Part shown: piece by piece, positions 55,120 through 64,000 of the stretch
Layout: the number at the start of each line of letters is the position of its first letter
How positions within the stretch are numbered: position 1 is the first letter of the stretch
Origin: Irpex lacteus
Lineage: Eukaryota; Basidiomycota; Agaricomycetes; Polyporales; Irpicaceae
Direction: 5' to 3'
NCBI GenBank assembly: GCA_001986395.2
Contig: MQVO02000004.1
Coordinates: 62,001 to 126,000 of the forward strand
DNA: 64,000 nt
Notes under the pieces: model-generated
What the model was told of the DNA's origin: nothing
Databases searched by the model: none
Seen by the model: only the letters and a program-made list of their open reading frames with translations
Made by a program: the position numbers and the translations under genes

Positions 55120-58100
55120 TCGAGAGGAAGGGGAGGAGGAGGGACGGAGAAGAGGAGAGGTGGCTGTGGCGGGAGGGATTGGAGGAGGATTGACCGAGGG
55201 GGCGGGTTGTTATATACGAAGTGCATGGTTTTGTGGGCAGGACTATTCGGAATGGACTGATCTGAGATGAGGCGTTGTGTAAGATGACAAGCGCAGTCAG
55301 TACGAAGCCGAACGTCCACTCATTTGCCCAATTCGGATCCGATCCCACTCGCCACAAACAAGCGCCCGCTCAGTCACCATCGTTGACGAACCCAGCCCGA
55401 GATCCCATCTCCACGGTTCCTCTGCCGTCCCCTCCCGGCCCACCCACTCCTCTTGTCGTCCTGCTGCTGCCGACGGCCGTCGTGTTCTAATATTATTCAT
55501 ACATCATACTCTCTCTCTACGATGCAGATAGCAAAGGCCGCAATAAACACACTTCTCCACTGTGCGACCGGCAGTGCTGTATTGCGATGACTGTACTCGT
55601 CTCTCCCCGGGCCACTTCTCCGCCACCTTTCCAGCACAATAATATTGATGGCCTGACACTGCGCCTGCCTGCCATTTCGCAGCCCCATCGCGATTATCCC
55701 AATATACATTCAATCTATATCAGTCCTCCCACTGCGCCCGACCGCAGCGGAAACCGTCCCCACATATTCCATCGCAGCGTCAAATCGTCCGCAAATGCTC
55801 ACTCAGCCCGATGTTCCATTCCCATTCCCATTCCCATCCTCTTCCTATCCGATGTCGATAACACCCCATGTTCCTCGACCGCGATAAACCATTCTGCAAA
55901 CTTTCTTTCACATTTTCTTACTCACCCGTCACGTTCGTGGGCGGTATCCGAGGCCCTCCCGCCCGATCTCGCACATGGGCGCTCCAAGCAATCTAGCCGG
56001 CAATCTAAACGCGTTGGCCTGTTCCCACCTGCCATTGGCCCACCGTCCGTCCGCGGAAGATGACTCATCATGCAAGACGTACACAGTGGGTCGGTCTCAG
56101 GGCGCTTCCGGGCGTCTCGTCTTTATTGGCTCCCCACGCACCCCTACGCCACGCAACTCCCGACGAGTGCAAGTCATCCTGGGATGACTCAGCCCGCGGC
56201 ACGGTTGTCGCAACTGATTGACTTAGTTATCGCCCCTCGATGGAAATCAGACAATGTCCTCGCAATCTGCGACGCCGCCTCGTAGAATTAGTGATCATCG
56301 ACCGAGCGGGAATCCTAGACGTGATTTATAAGCTTCAGGTGCTTCGAGGATCTGAGCCTTCTTCGAGGCTGCCCAGCCCGCCACATCCACGCCATCCCGT
56401 CGAATTCGCTGTCATTCTCCAGATGCATACCGTGGTCGTCGTCTTCTAGAACAACGTTTATTGCGATGCATATACTTACAGGTGAGCGCCATCCATCATT
56501 CTTCGCACAGGATCACCATCATCATTTCCAGCTCGCAATAAAGGCAAGTGCAAGTACAGCACCGCTCGAATCGCATTTCCGTTCTCTCAGCTCAGCCCCC
56601 TGTCTAATATGCATGCATATAATAGGTGCACGTCGAAGAGAAGATGGAAGACCGCACGCTCAGGGGTTCGAAGCTTCTGCCCGCATATCTATCTGCGTGC
56701 TCCACTGCCACCTCCGCGCCCAGTGCTACCTCGGAATCGAAGATGTGTATTATCGACAGACGGACAGGCGGTGCGTTTTATTCGCATTTGTGGATAGTGT
56801 TGTGTCTATGACATGACAAGGGTTTCCAAGACATAGCGTAACTCTGTGCTTCGAGGCACGCCACCACAAGGATAAGTTTTGACGTTGACATAGGTTTCCA
56901 GGATGCGTTCATCCATCTTCTATAGTTATTAGGCATTCTAACTATAGATGCTTGTACTTGTACAGATGGCGATGTCCAGGAGGAAACCTCATACAACAGG
57001 TTATGTCACCACAGTGAGTTCTCGTACCATACATCCTCCCTTTTACATGACCTTGTCTTCCCAAGGCCCATAAGTAGCACCCTGCTCGTCGCAACTGCCT
57101 TCCGCACGTCACAATACCCCAATTCGATCGCCCGATGCATTCGAGTGAAGGAATTGTGGCGTACGGAAGGTTATTCTGGCCGACGTGTTCATATGCATGA
57201 ACGGAGGCCCATCACCGATCTTCGTGTTGGACGTCGGTGTACCGTACCTTGTTCAATCATGATCAAATCATTACTTCGATTCCGGTGGTCGAGGTCGTAC
57301 GCCGCAGTGTAAATCATATCACTTGCATATGTATATGGAGAGTCTGGACTACTACTGGTTCGAGAGGAGCGGCACAATAATCAATTTCACACTCTCCAAT
57401 TCGTTATCATGCAAAGTAGGGCTCGATTGACATCTTCGACTAACTTACCCTAGGCAGCCCACGATCAGATACCTCCCACGACGCACTCCAAGTTCATCAA
57501 GCACTCGAGGCCACACATACCATTCCGGGCCTACAAAAGCAAACCACATCAATCAATTTAGCAGAGCGTATATCAGATCAGGTGCGCCTCAATGACTTTG
57601 CTTCTTCACTTGATTGCAATTCATCATGATCGTGGTATGTATGTACTGTACTTACCTCTAAATTTCTCAGTATGGAAGAACGTGAAGCGAGCAGCTGCCA
57701 GTGAGCGGAGGGTAGGCTTCCGTGTCTATATTGGATTTTCACTTTGACAGGATATTGAGTCGTTTGATTTGACAGGCCACGTCAATAACACGCCACAATT
57801 TGTAGAGAGAAGTACTACTTAGTGGTGGGCTTTGGTTCTCGAGCTCTCTCTCCGTTTTGCTTCTTCAGGTAATTGGTAAAGTGGCTACCATTTGCGTGTT
57901 CAATCACGCTCCGTTATATAGGACAGTTTAGGTGCACGTCTCGGGGAATGATTGGTGCATATTCGATGGATTCTGCTTGAGACGTCGTACATCACGTATC
58001 AATATCGTAAGTCAAGAACGTTGATAAACATGTACTCGTCCCTCCTCATTGTCATATGAAGCATCTCTATCAAGAACCACCCACCGGCCTCAAACATAAT

Positions 58101-59798
58101 GCACAATCTTCCCACCCGTCCCTACCCGAGCAGTCACGATTCGACAAACCCGGTACGACGGCGTGGGGCCAAGGTACGAGTTCGACGTCAAATCTCCAGA
58201 AACGGGACGTCAATGCAGAATCCATCGGTATTGAAGGGCGCTTAGACGTGTTCGGTCGACGGATGAGCGAAACGGCCGACTTTGCGACGAGGAGCTACGA
58301 GAGTTGTCGAGTGGACGCTGGTATGTTCTCCTGCGATCGGGAGGGTAGGCGAGGCCGACAATGTTCGATGCATGATGTCGGTAATGTGGAGACTAAGAAT
58401 AAATGGCCGGCGCGCTGATTGGCTGCGACAGTAGGATGCGTTTCGACTGGCAAGCGCTCAAGCGCCGACCGCTCGACGTCTGTTTCCTTCGTTACACAAG
58501 ACAAGAACGACACTAAATTGACCATCGATCCGCGGTCGGACTGAGCGCTGTTGGACAAGTCGACTGACGGCGTATATTCATATAGTGAAACAACTCGGAG
58601 TTAGCCCGTAGTGTACGGGCTGTGATAATTAACTGTTCACCGGTCAGAGCGACAACGGGCGGAGCAGTACAGTGGATCTGCTTTTGTTGTCCCCGTCGTG
58701 CACGGCGCGTACGTACACTTGTACTTGCTAGCCTCGTTTCATGATTGTGGGCGGTTCGCGCCCGACTCCTTGCTTCTCTCATCTTGCTTCCTTCATCCCC
58801 GGTCGGGCGTGAATTCGAACGGACACGTCGGTGTCGGTGTCGGCGTTCACGGACGTGAACAGCCCTACATGAAATATGCGTCACAGTGAAACAATAAGAG
58901 TGGAAGACCGTGGCCAAGGCGGTCGAGGAAAACTGCGTACTTACTCGCTCGCTCACATCGGGAGGTCCAGTAACTTGCTACGTGTCATGTAGTATGGATT
59001 GAGTTTCCACGCAGTATCGCAGTTACGCAGGTTCACTGCTAGCCGTTGAGCAGAAAGAAGTCCACAGTACAACTCACTACGTAGTATGGTGACCATAAAC
59101 GAGGACTCTACGATCTTATGATACTGCGCCTGCCGTGCACCCAAGTCTATCTACAAACCACACATTAGTACGACAACCTCGCAGTAACGTAGTTTGGCTT
59201 ACATGTTCCTCGACACGGTGATAGTGACCCCACTGTCCGCGGGACGCCCTATTGAATCAGTTGTGATGTGTTGTAGCCACCACGTACTCTGACTGCGGAG
59301 TGTGGACGCCAAGGAACACCTGATCAAAGTTGCAAGTATCGATAAGCATCTCTTGTGCGCAGTTACAATGTATACTCACTGTATGGGACAGCCACAGGTA
59401 GCTTCTATGGTCGAAGAAGCGCTCCGTGATCAGTACAGAACACCGCCAGTCGCAGTACCTGCAGCTCAAAGCGGTGGTGGGGTATACGTGCCTTGATGAA
59501 GCAACGTGCCAAGTATACTGTGCTCCTGTCTTTCAGGAAGTGGAGGCTTGTGCTGTACTTGGCGATCAACGCGCATACTTGGCCTCCACTCCGGAGGCTT
59601 GTCGTCGCACGTTTGTAAGATTTCGGTGGTAGCAGTGAGTAGGATAGTTCGTTAGGGAAACACGGCAACGGGAGGGGCGCAAAGCACATCTATAATACAT
59701 GAAACAAGATAAACAATGCAATAAGGAGATGGAAGCCAAGAAAGTCCTTCTATCTCGTCCGCAATAGCTACAGAACGCACTTTATCTGGAGCGCCCAA
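55120..59798. other. gene-poor region between PCL copy 1 and AT-hook gene
   Basis: 4.7 kb without a convincing gene. Frames of 158 codons (55587-56063) and 120 codons (58056-58418), both plus strand, show no family. A CATTCC microsatellite lies near 55820-55840. It may hold long regulatory sequence of the divergently placed cyclin gene. Confidence 0.4.
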
Positions 59799-61221
59799 TC
59801 AGGCATAACCCAAAGGAACCATCGGCAGCTGGCCTTGCATTTGCTGCATTGGCACTTCGTTCGTTGGAGTCCCAGCAGTAGCTGTGGTAGGAGTACCCTC
59901 GGCATTCTTCCCCTTCTTGGTGCTATTCTTGCTTCCTTTCGGTCGCCCCCTCGGACGCTTGGCTGCAGGTTGTCCATCCCCTGTACCAGAACCGTCGTCG
60001 CCTCCGCCACCACGTTTGGAAGAGGAAGGGGTGCTAACGGCGGCGGCAGCTTCTGTCTGTTGGCGGAGTTCTTTCAGATATCTATGCAAAAGACTCGATG
60101 TTCAGCATTCTGCAGTGGGCCACAAGCTGGAAGCTCACGCTTGGGACTTCTCCTCAAGAGTCTGCTGCAAACTAGGCAGAGGTGGCTGGCCTAGTTCTTG
60201 GCGGAGCCTGTCGACATCCGCCTTTGCGTTTGCGTACTCGCCATCACTCAGAGATTTGATTTTGGTCTCTAAACCTGACACTCTGAGAATAATGTTAGTA
60301 TCAGCGTTCATTACTATACGGCAGTCTTACTCTTCGTTCAGCTTGGCCTCGAGCATATCGGCCTTGTCGCGGTCCTCGTTGACCTTAGTGATTTATGCGT
60401 TAAAACGAGCTCGAGTAATACGATAGCATGCATACCTCACGTAGACAGTTCAACAGCCGTATCCGCTCACTGTCGAGTCTTTAAAACAATCAGAGTTATG
60501 ATTATTCGTCGTTCAAAGCTCGCGCCACATACTTATTCTTTTGCTCCTTCACATCTTGAATCGCCTTGTTCTTCTGGTCAAGCGAAGCATGGGCGGATAG
60601 AATGTGCGCAGTATGTAATTGCAACGTCAATGCATGTTTTCTGGGTGCAAAGTACATCAGCATTCATGGATGAACAATTCGGAGGACAACATTGATGTGA
60701 TTGGAATATCTCATGCATACAGCTTCACGATAGTCTGTCCGACGCTCCATGGGACGGAGTCATCCATTCCCATTCCCATGAAGAGTAAAGGAATATGGAA
60801 TGAGACTAGGAGTATGATGAGAATAGACGAGGAGAGGATATCTTCGCGTCCATATCCGCCGAAACCGGAATCTTGGTCGTGTGTTCCGTCGTGATGCCAG
60901 CGCAAATTACGGTCTCCAAGTACGCGATGTCGGGATACGATGAGGAGCAAAGAGTAGACAGATGTCTCAACCATCCCATGCAGCCGTGCACTCCTTATAA
61001 ACGCGTCCACACCCAAGCTTCACCTATGTCTCCTCGATGGTCTCCGTCCAAGCGAAACCAAGCACAGCAGACATGAATGCAATTACTCACTTGAGTTCAG
61101 CAGTCTTCGCGAGATGAACGAGGTTCTTTGTCCAGTCATTGCCCTGCGCATACAACGGCTGAGATTGCGACGACGTCGAGGGTCCAGCAGTGGATGTCGA
61201 GCCTGAGGCGACGGTCGCCAT
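59799..61221 (-). CDS. coiled-coil protein with AT-hook
   Basis: ATG at 61221 (MATVASGSTSTAGPS). Six exons are inferred. The N-terminal third is QGNDWTKNLVHLAKTAELK joined by splicing to KHALTLQLHTAHILSAHASL and KNKAIQDVKEQKNK. The middle is a long coiled coil (ERIRLLNCLREVNEDRDKADMLEAKLNEE, LETKIKSLSDGEYANAKADVDRLRQELG, PLPSLQQTLEEKSQAY). The C-terminus carries a clear AT-hook, KRPRGRPKGSKN, followed by a Lys-rich patch and an Ala/Thr/Gln tail, implying minor-groove DNA binding in the nucleus. I recognise the overall look from other basidiomycetes but no named family. Lies between the two PCL cyclins, same strand, with PCL copy 2 upstream. Confidence 0.72.
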
Positions 61222-61588
61222 ATTTTTTTGTTGGCGGTTTGGTGGGAGGAAGGGTGCGTGGGGTCTCTCCGGTTGCCCTCCGGAAACTGCCACAATCGTG
61301 ATTTTCCCTTTTTTGAGACGCCCGGCGATCCTCGATCCTGATTGGCCTGCGCTACTTGTCTGGCCACACATAAAACGCATAGGCCCTCTCTGTCTCATTT
61401 TCTCGAGTGTAAATCCAAGGTAGGTTGTCATTACATATAATGATATTGATACAAAGTCAGCTAGTAGTACGCTGAAGTATCAGTTACAATGTAAAATACA
61501 AGGTCGACGCCAATCATATACATATATTGTGACCCGCAACTATACATGCTATCTCATTCTTGCCACTTCTTGAAGCCACGCGCCCCTC
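61222..61588. other. intergenic, 3' of PCL copy 2 and 5' of AT-hook gene
   Basis: 367 bp; the AT-hook promoter. No TATA box or other element noted. Confidence 0.4.
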
Positions 61589-62784
61589 TCACGACATAGG
61601 TATGGATACCATGACTGATAAAGACGGTATCCTGGTATCCCCATCAGTTCCTTCAACGCGCTTCTCCTCCTGCGGGCTAGACCTTCCTCGAAGGCAGTCG
61701 CTCCAATGTGGCCAAGCCAGTGACTTGAGTGAGTGTAGCGTGCCCACAAAACTGCGCTGGTGCGCGAGATGTCGGTGCGAGTGGGATTTTGGAGGATTCG
61801 TCAAGGTAGCACTCGAGGTATTTGAGTGGACGGATTCATCGGTTCGAGGTGGTTTGGGTGTGCAAGTGGTAGCTGGAGTTGGAGAATTGGAGGTTCGGCA
61901 AGGGAGAGATATATGGGTTTTCGGTAAGCTTGCTGCAGAGTGTTCCGAAGATACCTCGCACGCTGATGCGTCGACAATCATAGGTACAGCGCGTGATTCT
62001 GAGACATTCGCGGCCGTCACATGGATGCGAGGTCGGTGTATATGGACGTGATGTTTTGAATGGTGAAGATGAGCCATGATGGGAGCGTAATACGCCAGCA
62101 GGTCTGATTCTGAGACCGTGAGCTCGAAATCGAGCACGCCAAGGAACTCGCGCTCTATGAGGCCAATGTCGCGTTTGTCGAATACGCCAGAGCAAGTAGC
62201 CCAGTGAATGTTCTTCAGCGTTACGTCGTTACAGAACTATATCGAAGCAAATGTCAGCGTGTGCAATATGCGAGTAAACGGATGCAGAAACGTGTGGGTC
62301 AGTCAACTTACTTTGTCAGCGACGATGAGTGCTCCCAGAAATGTCCGCTCATACGCCCACTCCTCCAGCGCGATGCTCAGGTACGCCTTGGCTCGGTCGA
62401 GGTATACGAGAGTCACGAGTAAAACGGGTACTGTCACGTCAGCTTTGACGACGACACGGTCTACGAACCGCGCGAAGTCGGTATGATGATAGTTGGGAGA
62501 ATGTGAGCGAGTCGCAGTGCCATCAGAAGTTGAGGTAGATGGGTAGCCAAGAGCATAGTCAACTGTGTCGATGGTACGTTGCACTATGTATTCTGTGGTT
62601 TGACGTTATCAGATTAAGGTCTCCCATATAGCTATCAGGTCCGGGAGTACTTACCTCTCAAGCTGTGCGACATCTTGAGATTGACCATCTCAAGCACCTC
62701 AGGCGGGTGCAGAGTGGCATCTATTAGACTAGATTTGAGTATCCTCGGATTAGTGGGAGATCGTTGTTGAGTAACTTCGTACAT
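61589..62784 (-). CDS. Pho80/PCL-type cyclin, copy 2
   Basis: Exons 62784-62655, 62592-62312 and 62236-61589, 352 residues. The cyclin box matches copy 1: SSLIDATLHPPEVLEMVNLKMSHSLR, EYIVQRTIDTVDYALG, FARFVDRVVVKADVTVPVLLVTLVYLDRAK, WAYERTFLGALIVADK, then FCNDVTLKNIHWATCSGVFDKRDIGLIEREFLGVLDFELTV. Both introns fall at the same places and phases (1 and 0) as in copy 1. The C-terminal tails differ: this one lacks the acidic and poly-Ser runs and instead has His, Ser and Pro-rich sequence ending SLSVMVSIPMS. Paralogue from an older duplication. Likely cyclin partner of a Pho85-type kinase. Confidence 0.88.
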
Positions 62785-63718
62785 CGGTTAAAGTGCGTAG
62801 GAGAGCGATGATAGAGAAGTTAGGAGGGTCGTCAACAACGGACGAAAGGTAATATAACCAGAGCAAAAATCAGCTCGCGGGGCGACGCCTGCAAGGCACA
62901 GTCATCCTCCACCCGTACTCTCCGTACAAGCCGGACAATACGATGAACAAACCCGCTTATTAAGATGCTCTAGCTGATCAGCTCCTGTGGCTCTGGATGA
63001 TTCGAACGTTCGGGGCGCTGGGCAATTCACTGATTAGGTTGACTGGGAAAGGTTCCGTGTGTGTGTTATTGGATAATCAGTCGATTAACGTCATACTCAG
63101 GAGGCCCCGAACAACCTTTCCGGGCCACACGCAGTACGAGTGAACAGGGGCGACCGGCTGCTTGCGCAATGCGCTCGGTTTGTGTAAGCTCTCACGAAAA
63201 TCCGCAATCAGACAGCACAGTCTCAGAGACGAAGGCGAGTACATGCCTAGCTCACCTGCATGCCTGGCGCAGCGTCGTAAGTATATGAGCCCCTGATTGA
63301 CTTCGGGATGACGAAGATCTGCTTACCTTCTGGTGGATTACTTCGAAAACTAAAGAATGGAGATCGAACTCACGCTTTTTGGCGATTGTATGTTTGAACG
63401 AAGAGACGTGGTGGTGTGTTGATGATATATGCAGGATATACAGACGCGACAGAGGCAGTATATGTGCTTTGAGACCGAGGAACATGAGAGATGTGAACAA
63501 ACCATTGTCCGCGCCGGGCTTTCGCGGAGTACCAGGCTCGCATAAGCATGATTAGTCAGGTTCACTACGATGCCACTGTACGAAATAGGAAGGTGTAGTC
63601 TTTGATTTCAAGTCGCATATCGATACTCATTACATAGTGAATTGGCGTAGTACGTTGTCACAATCAAAAAGAACTGAGAGAAAATAAAATCATAACGAAA
63701 TCACTGTCACCCTTTCCT
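62785..63718. other. intergenic between PCL copy 2 and P450
   Basis: Upstream region of the cyclin gene and 3' flank of the P450. A plus-strand frame of 75 codons (63061-63288) and a minus frame (63252-63500) show no family. Confidence 0.4.
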
Positions 63719-64000
63719 TCACTCGTCGACAGATAGAATGAGCCTCTCCGCCTTCGCTGAGCGCGGCACTATAGAGTATTTGAACGGCATAGGATGACTA
63801 AGTGGCAATAAATCAGCATCTGTGAATGTTACTGAACAAGATACTCCCTACCTGACGGCGCTCGAAGTATACTCGCCAGCGGGCTCGATGATTTTGCCAT
63901 CGTCACTGACTGCTTTGGAGATGTCGTACACTGAGAGTATCATGGCACACCAAAGGAATATAGAGGCGTCGGCAAAGTGCATGCCTGGACAAATACTATA
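63719..64000 (-). CDS. cytochrome P450, 3' end (partial)
   Basis: Only the C-terminus lies in the window. Exon 63984-63852 reads MHFADASIFLWCAMILSVYDI and KIIEPAGEYTSSAV; a 51 bp intron follows; the last exon 63797-63719 reads HPMPFKYSIVPRSAKAERL and stops. This is the typical end of Agaricomycete CYP monooxygenases of the O-methylsterigmatocystin-oxidoreductase-like type: the helix after the heme Cys (G(R/M)HFAD), then the beta bulge with IxPRS. The heme-binding Cys motif must lie just upstream, beyond the intron acceptor at about 63985 and outside the window. Family near certain, subfamily not visible. Confidence 0.85.

Overview
The window is nuclear DNA of a filamentous basidiomycete, most likely a wood- or litter-inhabiting Agaricomycete. 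Genes are split by many introns of about 50-90 bp with GT..AG ends and CTRAY-type branch sites. The families are typical of Agaricomycetes: an Skn7-type receiver domain, a glyoxal oxidase of the copper radical oxidase type, a P450, Pho80-like (PCL) cyclins, and large F-box and BTB paralogue sets. There is no bacterial, viral or organellar gene structure and no CRISPR array.

Left end (0-8 kb) is housekeeping. It holds a guanine deaminase with an added C-terminal membrane segment, the 26S proteasome lid subunits RPN6 and RPN7 arranged head to head around a 214 bp shared promoter, and an APH/choline-kinase-like protein that has lost catalytic residues.

8-15.4 kb is a segmental duplication. A TATA-driven small gene of unknown family and a secreted, membrane-anchored protein form one unit. 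A second copy follows in which the small gene is frame-disrupted and the membrane-protein gene is reduced to a 3' remnant.

15.4-31 kb holds an apparent chimera (Agaricomycete-specific domain plus Skn7-type receiver), a basic-region nuclear protein, a glyoxal oxidase, three tandem FBXO31-like F-box genes and a NAPE-PLD-type hydrolase.

31-42.3 kb is an array of four BTB genes, interrupted by a fourth F-box copy that is a pseudogene carrying a ~0.5 kb insertion with a tRNA-like B box. F-box and BTB proteins are the substrate receptors of cullin-1 and cullin-3 ubiquitin ligases, so about 20 kb is given to expanding degradation receptors.

42.9-51 kb has an orphan gene whose 3' end is repeated downstream in degenerate tandem copies, the DNA-repair gene APN1 (endonuclease IV), and a gene-poor stretch with further decayed tandem repeats. 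51-54 kb shows no gene.

54-64 kb holds two PCL cyclin paralogues of identical intron layout on either side of a coiled-coil AT-hook protein, and the 3' end of a cytochrome P450 that runs off the window. All exon calls are manual splice predictions. End points were checked for frame, but alternative junctions remain possible.
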